A DNA stretch of 64,000 nt from Adiantum capillus-veneris. Lineage: Eukaryota > Streptophyta > Polypodiopsida > Polypodiales > Pteridaceae. The notes beneath the pieces were generated by a model that saw only the letters and a program-made list of their open reading frames with translations, was not told the DNA's origin and did not search any database. The translations under genes were made by a program, and so were the position numbers. The DNA lies in assembly GCA_014529385.2 (NCBI GenBank), contig CM043954.1, positions 99,280,247-99,344,246 on the forward strand. Direction: 5' to 3'. Positions 10,801 to 22,743 of this stretch are shown one piece after another (positions within the stretch are counted from its first letter, which is position 1; each line of letters starts with the position of its first letter).

Positions 10801-12891
10801 ATCATTTTCTATTTTGAGACACATCAAGCCCCTGAGAAGTCCATGCCATAGGTGAGTGGATATAGATGGGAGACAACTTGCAGACAGGAGACCAGATTGG
10901 ATCATCGAGGACATGGCTTAGGGGGAGTGGCAGTTTTATTTAGGGAGGAGTTGTAGCCATTAATACATATAGCACGCAGGGATGATCAGGCTAGGTTCAT
11001 GTGGGTGAAGATAAGGGCAGAGACATGTATATACCTCTCCATTGCTATTTGTTACTTTCCTCCTAATACGTCAATATATGCATCACCTAGAGGACAATCC
11101 ACCTTTGGATAATGACATATGGGAGTTTTCCAGGGATGGTGACATTATCATACTAGGGGACTTTAGTGCTAGGACTGCCCATCACTAGATAGTCTTTTAT
11201 GATACTTCCGAGGAGATGCTCAGGGAGCTGGATGTTACAGAGATGGGCCTATCCAGACTATCGTAGAATGAAGAGCACACTGAGTATGGTAGATACTTGA
11301 TAGATATGGGAACTGCTCATAGATTGGCCATTTTGAATGGCCTATAGATATTTTATACGGTGCTAGTACAGTGGATTATGTTATGGCCCATCCAAGTATC
11401 ATTCCATTCTTTCAAGATTTCATGGTGGGCACTAGGCCAGTGGGAGTAGTAGGCGATCATGCTATCTTTTCTTTCACTCTTACGTTTCAATTCAGCACAA
11501 CTGCATTATGAGAGGTCCCCAAACTCACTTGATATGCCTTCATGAAGGAGACATGTTCTATGTATATGGATGAGATATACACACACCTATGCACTCAGGC
11601 TGGGATGGCCACTAGATGAACTCAAGGCTCAGATATTGACAAAGATGCTCGATGATGCAGCATCAAAGGCATACCCCTATAGCCATCCTACACGGAGACG
11701 ATCTGGGAGCATGCCCTAGGAAAATTGGCATGATGAGGAATGTAGAGAGATGAGGATCAAATTACAGAGGGAAGTGCTCATGGGTATTACCACACATAGA
11801 AAGTCACGGATTATCTTTCACCACCTAGTGCGACAAAAGAAAAGGGATTATCTATCTCAGCTAGAGAGGGATTTGTATTAGCTATTTATGAGCCAAGAAT
11901 CAGGCAAATCATGGAGGCTATTTCATGAGCATTCACCACCACCAGATGTCACCTCCATATACATGAGGAGAATATGCCACATCTCTCTACAGAGCATTAG
12001 GGCAGCCACCTTTGCTGGACCCACTAGATACATGCCATGAGACATGTACTTTCTTTACTACCGTGAGGGTAAGGAAATCCATTGACAGAGAGAGCACATG
12101 ATCATGATGGTATGATAGCATAACACTTTATCCATGTCGCGATATTATTGTAGAGCTTCTTGCTATGATGTTTAATCAAGCCATGTATGAATGCTTTCTT
12201 GAGACTTGGAGTATGTCTATGAATATGCCTATTTTCAAGTTAGGAGATCCCATGAGTCTTGAGCATTATCGCACCATCATGGTTATTGGCTAGGTTGTAT
12301 GCATCTGTTCTTGAGCAAGAGGGAGATGGTAGATGGGCCGAGTGAGAGGGCATACAAGCACCTCAAGCAGGCAAGATTCAAGAGAGGTTTCTCCACTCTT
12401 GACCAGATTCTGACACTTAGAGCTATTATTGAGGAGGGTAGACACCATGGCAAGAGGATTTATTGTAGTTTTTGTGGATTTCCGCAAAGCGTTTGACAAA
12501 GTGCCAAGTGCCAGACTTATGCTAGACTACAGGACATGGTGTGTGCCTGTGTGTGCCTATAGAGCTCATATGGGGGATTATGGCTTTATACAAGATAGTG
12601 ATGGGGCGGGGATACTTTTGGCATGGTCCACTCCACTATTGGAGTGAAGCATGGATGCCCCATATCTTCGACTCCATCATGGGAGATATTGGCAACACAG
12701 ATGGATGGAGATATATGGAGAGGCCTTTGGTCTCTATGATCGCTCGGATGATTCGTACTAAGGCCTCAATGCCGCATGAGATTATCCAAGCCAAGCTAGC
12801 CACCCCCCCCTCGTGGTTGAGGCATTGAATGGTTCAATATCCTTTATACACAGTTTATGGGACCTCCACAGAGACAGATATGCTCGGCTTG
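10801..12891 (+). pseudogene. LINE ORF2 endonuclease and reverse transcriptase remnant
   Basis: An APE-type endonuclease is suggested by GHGLGGVAVLFRE (about 10,912), LGDFSAR (about 11,153, the GDFN-type motif) and VGDHAIFSF (about 11,450, corresponding to the SDH motif). Reverse transcriptase is shown by ILTLRAIIEEGR (about 12,408), VVFVDFRKAFDKVP (about 12,463) and GVKHGCPIS (about 12,643). A thumb-like segment ending RYARLAL precedes the insertion. The F/YxDD catalytic box was not seen; the region between GCPIS and the thumb appears deleted. Stops and frameshifts are frequent. Confidence 0.75.
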
Positions 12892-12896
12892 CCCTA
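12892..12896. repeat. TSD of TR element, left copy (CCCTA)
   Basis: CCCTA immediately left of the TR element, repeated at 39,017-39,021. Confidence 0.8.
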
Positions 12897-13720
12897 TCTT
12901 AGCGGGTCGCCATGACGGACATCTGTAGTATAGCTTTTTGGTACTAACATAATGCCAATACTTAGGGAAGTGACTCGTATGGGGCACCGAGACTCTTTGA
13001 GATTGTCAATCTCAAGAAGTGAACCTTAACAAGCAAACTCACTAACTCAACAAGCAAACCAACAGCCAATGAATAGGGAAATCTGCCTATGTCCTTTCTC
13101 ACAACTCTAGGTCACTATGCCATTTTGGCACTTGAACGGACTTAAAATGCAACGAGACTTTAAGAGGAGGTCTATGAAACCTAGGAGCACTATCCTAACA
13201 AATCAGGTCCCAATTCGACAAGGTATCAAAATCACAATCCATCATGAAAAAGGTCCTAACTAAAAACAACAATTTAAGCACTCAAATTTGATGATTAGGC
13301 TCACTAACACGTAGTCACAAACCTCAACAAAACTAACAATGCTTACACGAATGAAAGAGCAAAGACAGAGGAACAAAATGCACATTTTGGAACTAAAAAT
13401 GGATTGCCCACTCATAGGTTAAGATGATTACAAGTTGGAGCAGCTTCATAGCTTGAGTGTACGTACAATAGAGCTCCCTTCTTTTCTAAAGATAAGACTT
13501 CTTTTCACATTAAAGGTATTGACCTTTATACCTAGGGATTTCTAAATGGCTAGTGGCCAGTTCACATGGACCTTTACAAATATCATGACAACATTACAAC
13601 TCAGGGAATTGATCCACTACTCTCGAATCAGGATTTACATAGAGTATTACTACACTAGCTCAAAAAAATAATAAACTACAAATGTGGTGTCTGGCCAGGT
13701 GGGTGGCCGCTTTTTTTCTG
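12897..13720 (-). repeat. 3' LTR of TR element
   Basis: Aligns by eye to 38,102-39,016. Shared phrases include AGCTTTTTGGTAC, GGGGCACCGA and TTGAGTGTACGTACAATAGAGCT. Its outer terminus reads TCTTAG where the partner has TGTTAG, so the canonical terminal TG is mutated. The inner end (about 13,720) is approximate. It lacks an internal segment of about 70 bp present in the other LTR (around 38,465-38,535). Confidence 0.8.
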
Positions 13721-14630
13721 TTGGGAGCTTTTTTGCTAAAGCTATCATTGTTCGTCCATTGTCTTTGTATGACATTCTTCATCTTTCCATTGATTGTTGA
13801 AGCTTTGTCTTCAAGGTTGGTCTTTAGCTTTGGAAGAGCTTTCACATCGATGACACTCCCCCCTCCCTTGAGTGATTCATATCTGGCATGCTGTTGATAC
13901 GTGACTTGATCTTGATGATTGAGATAACTTTTCCTCTCATTGCAAAGTCTTCACTTTGTCGCTAGTCTTGGCCACCATCAAGAAGGATTTTAATGTTTTT
14001 GAGTTTACAGAACCAATCCTCTTTGTGGCATGGACTTTATGATGGGTATGCTTTCCATGTCCACTGTAATTTAAGTTGTCTACAATATGTCACCAATGTG
14101 GAAGCACTTTGTGAGCTACTTTTGATTGTTTTTGATAACTCTCTTGCGGAATTTGTCATTGCTTGTCGTTGTAGGCCATTCTTTGACTTGCCATTGTTTG
14201 ATGGGGCTTTGTTGTTGACCTTGGAGGAGATAAAAGATTCTCTTGATAATCATATGGAGACCTACAGTTTTTGCTCCACTTCGTTGTCGATTGATTTGGG
14301 TAGACACTTCCTTATTGTTGATGTAGAAGGAATATATACAAGAAGTTGATGAGTGATGAATATCTAGAAACCTGGATACCAAAGGAAAAAAACCTGGTGC
14401 GAAAAAAGTGCCTTTGGTGTACGCTCTTATTGGAGTTGAGCATTTGGACTTGAAGTACCTGTCATGCAAGGTGATTACTTGGAAGAAACAAAGGAAGAGT
14501 GCCTAATGCAAGTGCCATTTATGGGACACTCTATATGTTTATGAGAAATTTTCAAACAAAAGCATGCAGTGCGGAAGATGGAGTTGATGGGTGCTTCAAG
14601 GAACAAATGTAGCACATGTGACATCAAAAG
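13721..14630. other. TR internal DNA adjoining 3' LTR
   Basis: A plus-strand open frame of 118 codons at 13,993-14,349 and a minus-strand frame at 14,116-14,469 overlap. Neither resembles a known family. This would be the 3' end of the TR internal region; a polymerase would be expected on the minus strand here and is not seen. Confidence 0.4.
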
Positions 14631-14634
14631 ACGT

Positions 14635-15871
14635 TGATAGACTGCTTTTGGCGTGTACAAAGTAGCGTTTATATGCATGGTCATATGTACAAAAAGATAT
14701 AAATAGATTCATTTGGGAGATTTTCAAAGTGGTTTCAAGTTCGAAAAAAGATGCAACGTGCACACATTATGAATAGGCAGGCTTGCGTGCCAGCAATCCA
14801 GCACATGTACATGCCCGGATAGGTATCGGGGCCTTACATATGGTTCTAGGTGGCTTATTTTGGCTCTAGAGAACCTGTTTGAGCTTTTTAGAATGTAAAC
14901 AATGCAAGCGACAAGTATGGGTACTCTCATCCCACTCGAGAAGTTTAGGACATGCAGTAACTATCTATTTACGGTGCCTGATCTGCGGTGATGCGTGCAC
15001 TATCCTAGAAGTGGTCAAAATTAGAATCTGGGGATGTGAAAAAGTTTTTTGGGTATCTAGGATCAAGCACAAAAAATTTGGTGAATTTTGGAGTCCGTTT
15101 GGGGTTTTTCCCGCAAAAAATGCCCGCCAGAAGTCAAAATTGGCCAAAACTGGGCCAAAAAAGGTCAAAAAATGGTAAAAAAAGGTGTGAAATGGCTTCA
15201 AATTGCCACATCACTCACGATGCCATGATGGTCCAGGATGAGGGAGAGCTTTTGAAGAACAATATCAACACAACACTTTTACCCCTGTGTGTGTGGGAGG
15301 AAGTAGGGTTCCTACAGGTGGTCTAGTGCAATCCCGTTTCGTTCACGTCCTGTTTTCGAGTGTGTGGAGGAGTGAATGAGATATTTCTCTCTTCAATTTT
15401 GCACTTGGGAGAGTCTATGGAAGTTCTGAGGTTTCCATGGATGTGTGTGTGCAAGGAATTGAGGGAAGAAGGTGTGGCTTTTTGCAAGACTATGTGACCC
15501 TGTATCGGTGCCATTAGGGTTGGCGCTACTCCAAACAGTCCAACAGAGTGGATTTTGGTGAAGGCTTTGCAATGGTTTGAGGGTGGCCTTTTGTGGCTTG
15601 CGTTTTTGGGTTTTTTATGGTTTTATTGGTATATTTTGGTCACCATCAAGCGTGATTTCAAGTCTCGATCACCTTGACTCACCTTGTAGTGTCTGCGGGC
15701 AGGCAAGGGCTTATAGGTCGAGGCGTTTGGAGTTCGAATCGAGCTTGTGGGTAGATATTTTAGAGAGCTCTTGAGTTGTGGTGAGTGAGGTGAGGAATTC
15801 AAGTAAATTCATTGTGTTGTATTGAGTTGTCTGGGTGTGTGAGTGTGCGCATGAAATCTTTTGATCCATCA
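14635..15871 (+). repeat. 5' LTR of gypsy A
   Basis: Begins TGATAGACTGC and ends GATCCATCA. Aligned to the 3' copy almost throughout. It carries only one copy of the 64-bp segment that is duplicated in the 3' LTR. Confidence 0.88.
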
Positions 15872-15900
15872 TCCTTTGGCGATCCCGCTGGGGAGCGGAA
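15872..15900 (+). other. Gypsy A primer-binding site region
   Basis: The bases after the 5' LTR read TCCTTTGGCGATCCCGCTGG. The TTTGGCG start just after the LTR CA end is typical of gypsy primer-binding sites; the tRNA is not assigned. Confidence 0.55.
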
Positions 15901-16036
15901 ATTTGCCGGTTGTGCACCCAGGTGAAGTGGTTTTGTTGTGAAGTTTGAGCTTCATTGAAGAAAAGTGGTGGTTTGGTTGAGGTGAAGTCTTCAACTTTTG
16001 TTGTTACTCACGCAAGGGAGAAGCGACTCCGAAGAG

Positions 16037-17156
16037 ATGGCTTATAATCGGCCAGTGTTCACAGGGAAGGAGGATGTGAAGGACTGGATTGTGGACTTCG
16101 AGTGGCATATGCTTGGTATGCACATTGTGAATGACGAAGCAAAGTTTCATGTATTTTCTCTTGCGCTCAAGGGAGAAGCTCGTGAGTGGTTTGAAGGTTT
16201 AGAGGAAGACAAAAAGCAAACATGGGAGCAGGTGAAGCTGGCAATTTTTGACAGGTTTGGAAAGAAACTAACCCCAATAGAAGCGACAACAAAATTGAGA
16301 GGTTTGCAGCAAGATGTTCATGCTAACTTTAAAGAGTTTTTGCAACACTTCAAAGGACTTTTGGTTCAACTAGAGGCGGAATCCCAAGTACCTCCAGGGG
16401 ATTTCTTTAAAGTGCGTCAGTTTATGGATTGTCTCCATCCAAGTGTAAGGGAGAAGGTGTCAAGAGGAGCCTGTTACATTTTAAAGAGCTATGGAAATTG
16501 CCGAGGCCAAGAGCAAGAAGATCAAGAGAAGGTGGGAGCAAGGCATGACACATGCTGAGCGAGTTGTGGTGCAACCGATGGTCCCTATGGCAACGGATGA
16601 TAGAGTGGAGCGAGTGGTGCAAGGTCCAGATCCTGTTATGGCCCGAGTTTTGCATGATCTTGCCAGTCAATTGCAAGAATTAAGAATCAACATAATGAAT
16701 AGGAACCAAAGAGAGGAGCGACCAGCTCGGAGAGGTAGGGGACGAAGGCTACAAGGTAGATGCTACATCTGTGAGATGAAGAGGGTCACTACACCCCTGA
16801 TTGTCTTGAACCACCAAGAGAGAGAGGAGGGATATACCCCCCTATATGGACATGGTCAAGGAATAATAGAAGAAAATCATCAAGAGTGGGCACTAGAAGC
16901 ACCGCCGCCACAACAACAACCAAAACCATTGCCTGGAAATGGAGAAGGTAAAGCTATTAACATCATTACCCTTGAGCATCAAGATGTGGATGTTTTAGCC
17001 AATAAGAGAGCTAGGCATGATAGAGAGAAAGAGACAAAAGAAGAGAGGGAAACAAGAGCAAGGAAAGGAAAGGCTAAGGTAGAAGACAAACCAAAAAGTA
17101 GCAAGGCGAAGAAGGAAAATTGGTCCGAAGGACTACCTCCTTGGCCAAGGTGTTGA
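16037..17156 (+). pseudogene. Gypsy A gag
   Basis: The start ATG at 16,037 opens MAYNRPVFTGKEDVKDWI, followed by a retrotransposon gag domain (EAREWFEGL, then FDRFGKKLTPIEATTKLRGL, then FKEFLQHFKGLLVQLE), roughly residues 30-130. A frameshift near 16,490 moves reading to the next frame, which holds a K/R-rich and RG-rich nucleocapsid segment. The zinc knuckle is cut short (RCYICEM, then out of frame). A lysine/glutamate-rich C-terminus runs to 17,156. Gag would package element RNA into virus-like particles; this copy is broken. Confidence 0.8.
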
Positions 17157-17259
17157 AGACTATGATATTGTCGACGACATACAAAATCAAAAGGCAAATA
17201 TATCTTTTGGTCAGTTGGTGGCTTTGAACACTAAATTGAGGAGGTAGTGGACCAAGTGT

Positions 17260-18076
17260 GTGAGTACGCGGATTCCTTCCAAGAAGGAAAAGCATCAAAG
17301 CATGGTGTCATCCTTCAGGGTTGGTCACCTAGTGGATATGGTGCCAATAGTTGAAACTATGCTAGGAAACAAGACGGAAGTGCAAGCATATGTGGATGGT
17401 GGTGCCCAGGTGTGTGTCATGACCGAGGCTATCATGAAGGAAGCACGTTAAGATGTCAGTGAATGCTTCAATCCGTATGAGGATGGCTAACCACAAAAAG
17501 GCAAGGAGTCTTGGGATAGCTGAAGATGTGAAGATAAAAGTCTTGGGGATTGAGTGCTTGGTTGATTGCTACGTGATGCAAACGGGTGAGAATGCTTATC
17601 TGATCATTTTAGGGAGGCCATGGCTTATAACCCTTGGTGCTAAGCAGGATTGGGGCACATGCTTGATCACCATCCCCAACAAAAAGAAAGGAAGGACCAT
17701 TGTATACAACATGAAGACACACGAGAGCTGTACAAAGCCCCTAGTGGAGATGCAAGATACAGATTCGATAGAAACTACGTCATACGATAGTGATGCTTCA
17801 TCTACATCATCAGAAGAAAGTGTAGAGGAAGGCTTGATGCAATTATGTCATGATATTTTTGGAATAAGTGTTGAAAAGGAAGCATTGGTGCATGATGTGA
17901 AGGTCAAGGAGGAGAAGGATAGTCCAAAAGCAGTTGTAGAGCCTGCCAAAGTGAATGCAAGGAGAATCCTAGGAGAGGACCTGACAGAGAAAGAAAAAAA
18001 GGAGTATGAAGACATGTTCACGGAGTTTCCAAGGCTATTCACCACTAAATATACAGAGTTGCGAGGAGCTAAATGA
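17260..18076 (+). pseudogene. Gypsy A aspartic protease region
   Basis: The retropepsin-like active site reads YVDGGAQVCVMT (about 17,389), with a stop at 17,449-17,451 right after it. The next frame continues with the conserved flap and second strand, including LIILGRPWLITLGAKQDWG (about 17,600-17,655). An acidic serine-rich linker (SSTSSEESVEEG, about 17,800) and the N-terminus of the RT precursor follow. It would mature the polyprotein. The stop directly after the active site makes this copy inactive. Confidence 0.8.
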
Positions 18077-19104
18077 GTCGAGCATAGAATCAATCTAAAA
18101 GAAGGTGCCAAGCCAAAGGTTCAACAGCTTAGGAGGTTGGGGGTCATTTATGAGAAGGCACTTCATGAAGAGGTGATGAAGCTGTTGGAAGAAGATTTCA
18201 TCTTTTGTGTGGAGGACTCTGAATGGGTCTCTTCAATTGTTATTGTGCCCAAGAAGAATGGAAGATTTTGGATATGTGTTGATTTCAAACCTTTGAATGC
18301 TACCACAAAAAGAAATCATTATCCACTACCCTTCCTAGATGAAATCCTCAATCAGGTTGCAGGTCATGAACGTTATTCAATCATGGATGGATTTTTTGGC
18401 TAGTTTCAGATCTTCATAGCGATTGAAGATCGATTGAATACAACCTTCATTACTCCTTGGGGTTGTTTTGCCTACAAAAGAATGCTTTTTGGGCTGGGTT
18501 GGTTAATGCATATGCTACCTTCCAAGGATGGATGAATAGAGTGTTTGGTCCCTACTTGGGTAAGTTCATTCTTGTTTTCATGGATGACAATTGGGCGTTA
18601 TAGCTCCAGGGTCACACATTTGGAGAAGCTGAGGTTGAGTTTTGAAAGGCTTCAACAAGAGGGTGGGCAACTCAAACCAAAGAAGTGTAAGTTTGCTCAT
18701 GCCAGAGTCCATTTGCTAGGACATGTGGTTTCCCAAAATGGAATAGATGCTGAACCAGAGAAAGTTAAGGGTTTATTGCTTATGGATCTGCCTAGCAACA
18801 CAAAGGATTTGGCATCATTTGTGCATAAGCTCAAGTACTTGTCACGTTTTTTTTGGATACTTGTCAAAGAGTTCAAAGGTTTGAATGGAATGAAGATATG
18901 CAACTGGCTTTTGATGGTATCAAGGAGTTATTGTGTGATTTATCTACAGTGAGTCCTCCTGACTTGCAATCAATTTTCTATGTATCTATTAGTGTGGGGT
19001 CAATAGCTTTTGGGTCGGTTCTCTTACAAAATCAGGGAAGGAACTTCAAGCCAATTTATTTTGAGAGCAAGATGAAGAATGTAAGTGAGTTCTCCTACAT
19101 TTAA
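18077..19104 (+). pseudogene. Gypsy A reverse transcriptase and first RNase H
   Basis: Reverse transcriptase segments are VPKKNGRFWICVDFKPLNA (about 18,248), HYPLPFLDEI (about 18,318) and [17 protein letters not shown] (about 18,450). The catalytic box is FMDD in a shifted frame near 18,575, and the thumb is LLGHVVSQNGIDAEPEKVK (about 18,714). Part of a retroviral-type RNase H follows (18,853-19,104, PDLQSIFYVSISVGSIAFGS). A stop at about 18,402 and at least two frameshifts disrupt it. Confidence 0.82.
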
Positions 19105-20517
19105 ATGGAACAATGGGTATTCGCCTTGGTTATTGCTTGTTGCAGGTTCAAAACCTATCTGTTGCCCCAAAAGTTCTATGTGCTCACCACATTGAATCTT
19201 TTGCTGGATGTAGTACAATATTTGAAGCCTAGCAAGCGCATTCTAAAGTGGACTTTGGAGCTTCAAGAGTACGAGTTTGAGTTTAAAGTGGATCATTCTG
19301 TTAAAGCTCACTTGGCGGATATAGTGGTACATAAAGGAGGGGAGCTTCCATCTTACCCAAGGGTTGACAAGGATAATCATGAAGAGGAAGTAGATATTAC
19401 AGATGCGCATACAATGATGTTTGATGGTGCATACATGAAAGTTCTTCAAAAGGAAAGTAGTGGGGTAGTCATTAAGAACCCAAAAGGCGATGTAATCTTT
19501 TCTAGAGCTTATGATCTTCACGAAGCTGAAAGTAACAATGAGGCCGAGTATCTCACGCTTTTCCTTGGGTTGAAGCAGTGTGTTGAGTTTGGATTGAAGA
19601 GGGTCATTGCAAAAGGGGATGCGTTGCTAGTCATGAATCAGTTGCTTAGTTTGTGGAATGTTAAGAAAAACAATTTGAAGAAGTGGTTCTATGGCATCAA
19701 GAAGCTTTTGCATGAGTTTGAGAAGATACAATTTAAGCATGTTCCTCATGAGCAGAATAAAGAAGTTGATGAGTTGGCTAGGGGCAAGTTGGATGCCTTG
19801 GTAGCTCCTTTAAAGGTCAAGGAAGCCTTGTATATAGGAAGGGAATCATTGCAAGATGTAGAAGTATTTTTTGGTAAAGGGCAATGTCCAGAGGGCATGT
19901 CAAAGGTTTGGCGTAAGAGAATAGTTGCAAAAGCAAGAAAATACACATTGGTAGGTGAGGATCTCATGCTTTATGGCAAGGATAGCATTTTGAGAAAAGT
20001 GCCATACAAAGAAGAGATAGGCTTGATTTTGGAGCACTGCCATGAAGAAACAGGCCATCAAGGCAAGGATCAGGTTGTCTTTCGTGTTTTGAGAGCATGT
20101 TACTGTTTGCGGTCTGTGATGAGAGATGCTTATTTTTGGTGCAAGTCGTGCCATGAATGCCAAGTGTTTGCAAATCGGAAGCTTTTGGATGAGCCCCAAA
20201 AAGCTATAATGTCTTTTGATGCATTTGCAAAATGGGGAGTGAATGTTGTAGGTCCAATGCCAAGAACCAACAATGGAAAAAGGTATATCCTTGTGGTTGT
20301 GGACTATTTGACAAAATGGGTGGAGCCAAGAGCAGTAAAAGATGTAACAACAAGAAGGGTGGCCTCTTTTTTATATGAACAGGTGTGTTGCAGGTTTGGA
20401 GCTCCTATGGTTATCATTTCTGATCATGGACCAGGGGTTAGGGGAAAACTTATTGCTGCTCTCATGGAGAAATTGAAAATTCAGCATAGGCATTGTTCTC
20501 CTTACTACCCAAAATGA
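19105..20517 (+). pseudogene. Gypsy A second RNase H and integrase core
   Basis: One 470-codon open stretch. The first part ends the retroviral-type RNase H. The second is a plant/archaeal-type RNase H with FDGAYMK (about residue 105), SNNEAEYLTLFLGL and GDALLVMNQL. An H2C2 zinc-binding integrase N-terminus follows (HCHEETGHQG then WCKSCHECQ). In the integrase core the first catalytic aspartate is asparagine (WGVNVVGP), the second is present (ISDHGP), and the glutamate lies past a TGA stop at 20,515. No polyprotein can cross that stop. Confidence 0.85.
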
Positions 20518-20523
20518 AATGGA

Positions 20524-21138
20524 TTGGTTGAGAACTGCAATGGTAAAATTGTGAAGATGCTATCAAAGTATGCTAGAGAGCATCCTGAAGAGTGGGACTT
20601 GGACTTGGAAAAGGGTTTGTGGGCTTATAGACGTACATATAGAGTGTCAACACAATTTACACCATATGAGCTTGTTTATGGAAAGGAAGCTCTTATGCAC
20701 ATACATGTGCATTTGGATGCCTTGAAGTTGTTGTGCAGAATGCAAGGTGAGCGTAATGACAAGCTGCAAGAAAGTATTCTTTCTCTAGAGTTGTTGCGAA
20801 TGCATAGAGAGAAAGCCAATGATTATTATCTTCAACAAGCAGAGACAAGGATGGAGAAAATGAATAAGAGGCTGCCAGAGAAAGACATCAAAGAGGGAGA
20901 TCTAGTGATGAAGTATGATTCTCGCTTGGACTTTACTTTTCAAAAGAAGTTGAGAGACAAATGGTTGGGTCCATACAGAGTGAAGCTTGTACTTCCTAAT
21001 GGCACCTATGAGTTGGAAAAATTGTGTGGTGAACGTTTGCGCTACAGAATAAATGGTTATAGACTGAAGAAATATTTTGCAAGGGATGTGGTTCCAGATG
21101 CAAATAGTTTCTTGGTTGAGCATAAATGCTCTACCTAG
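20524..21138 (+). pseudogene. Gypsy A integrase C-terminal part
   Basis: Continues the integrase in the same frame after the stop. It holds the third catalytic residue in LVENCNGKI, then WDLDLEKGLWAYRRTYR and TPYELVYGKEALM, and a C-terminal DNA-binding-like domain (DKWLGPYRVKLVLPNGTYEL). No chromodomain follows. The stop at 21,136-21,138 lies 11 bp before the 3' LTR, across a purine-rich run (AGAGGGTGGA) that serves as polypurine tract candidate. Confidence 0.82.
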
Positions 21139-21149
21139 AGGGTGGACAA

Positions 21150-22423
21150 TGATCATAGACTGCTTTTGACGTGTACAAAGTAGTGTTTATATGCATGGTC
21201 ATATGTACAAAAAGATGTAAATACATGCATATGGGAGCTTTTCAAAGTGGTTTCAAGTTCGAGAAAACATGCAACGTGTACACATTATGAATAGGCAGGC
21301 TCGCGTGCCAGCACATGTACATGCTCGAATAGGATATCGGGGCCTTAGATATGGTTCCAGGTGGATTATTTTGGCTCTAGAGAATGTGTTTGAGATTTCT
21401 AGAATGTAAATAATTCAAGCGACAAGTACGGGTACTCTCATCCCACTCGAGAAGTTTGGGACATGCAGTAACTATCTATTACGATGCCTGATCTGCGGTG
21501 ATACGTGCACCGCCCTAGAAGTGGTCAAAAATAGAATGTGGGGATGTGGAAAATTTTTTTGGGTATCGAGGATCAAGCGTAAAAAAATTGGTGAATTTTG
21601 GAGTCTGTTTGGGGTTTTTCCCGTGAAAAATGCCCACCAGGGGTCCAAAATGGCCAAAACTGAGCCAAAAATGGTAAAAAAAGGTGTGAAATGGCTTCAA
21701 ATTGCCACATCACTCACGGTGCCATGATGGTCCATGGGAGAAATTTTTAAGAACAATATCAACACTTTCACCCCTCTGTGTGTGGGAAGAAGCAGGGTTC
21801 CTACAAGGGGTCTAGTACAGTCCCGTCGCGTTCACGTCCTGTTTTCGAGTGTGTGGAGAAGTGAATGAGAGATTTATCTCTTCAATTTTGCACTTGGGAG
21901 AGTCTATGGAAGTTTTGAGGTTTCCATGGATGTGTGTGTGCAAGGAATTGAGGGAAGAAGGTGCATCTTTTTGCAAGACTACGTGACCCTATATCGGTGC
22001 CATTAGGGTTGGCGCTACTCCAAAGAGTCCAACAGAGTGGAGTTTGGTGAAGGCTTTGCAATGGTTTGAGAGTGGCCTTTTGTGGCTGGATTTTTTGGGT
22101 TTTTGATGGTTTTTCTTGTATATTTTGGTCAATATCAAGTGTGTGTTCAAGTGTTGATCTCCTTGACTCACCTTGTAGTGTCTGTGGGCAGGCAAGGGCT
22201 TGTAGGTCGAGGCGTTTGGAGTTTGAATCTAGCACCTTGTAGTGTTTGCGGGCAGGCAAGGGTTTGTAGGTCGAGGCGTTTGGAGTTTGAATCCAGCTTG
22301 TGGGTAGATTTTTAGAGAGCTCTTGAGTTGTGGTGAGTGAGGTGAGGAATTCAAGTAAATTCCTTGTGTTGTGTCGAGTTGTCTGGGTGTGTGAGTGTGC
22401 GCACGACATCTTTTTCTCCATCA
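21150..22423 (+). repeat. 3' LTR of gypsy A
   Basis: Begins TGATCATAGACTGC and ends CTCCATCA. It is 1,274 bp against 1,237 bp for the 5' copy. The difference includes a 64-bp tandem duplication and small deletions. Noticeable divergence from the 5' LTR indicates an old insertion. Confidence 0.88.
22169..22296 (+). repeat. 64-bp tandem duplication in gypsy A 3' LTR
   Basis: Units 22,169-22,232 and 22,233-22,296 both start CACCTTGTAGTGT and end GAGTTTGAATC(T/C)AG. The 5' LTR has one unit (from about 15,680). Confidence 0.92.
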
Positions 22424-22427
22424 ACGT

Positions 22428-22739
22428 CTCAATAGCTTCCACATTTCCCAGAAGGGTTTGCAATGTAGAAGCTTCTCCACTCATTCCTCATTGTGTTGAG
22501 TGCGTGAGTGTCTTTTGAACTTCCTCCTTCAACTACCACTATACTACAATGCTTTCGACTCTTATGCTCACCTATACCAGCAAGAGCGACACAATGTAAT
22601 TATGCTCAACTCTTCCAACTTGAGCAATACCGAGAATAACTCAGACGCTTAGACCAGAGACTAACACTTCGCTCATTTAGTGGCTTAGCTGCCTGACTTT
22701 GACTTTTATGCCATGTATGTTTAATGGCTATTTGGACTT
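22428..22739. other. TR internal DNA between gypsy A and gypsy B
   Basis: A 312-bp remainder of the TR element lying between the two nested insertions. No gene is recognisable. It ends in ACGT (22,740-22,743), the target duplication of gypsy B. Confidence 0.6.
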
Positions 22740-22743
22740 ACGT

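Larger units (their letters stand above)
14635..22423 (+). mobile_element. Ty3/gypsy element A, full length but inactive
   Basis: Complete layout: 5' LTR, primer-binding site, gag, protease, reverse transcriptase, RNase H, a second RNase H, integrase and 3' LTR, with ACGT on both sides (14,631-14,634 and 22,424-22,427). Total 7,789 bp. Order and the archaeal/plant-type second RNase H suit the Tat-like branch of Ty3/gypsy. No chromodomain was seen after the integrase. Stops and frameshifts occur in most domains. Confidence 0.88.

Noticed and set aside
13993-14349. 118-codon plus-strand frame in TR internal DNA
   Set aside because: No family resemblance, an overlapping frame on the other strand is as long, and TR genes lie on the minus strand.
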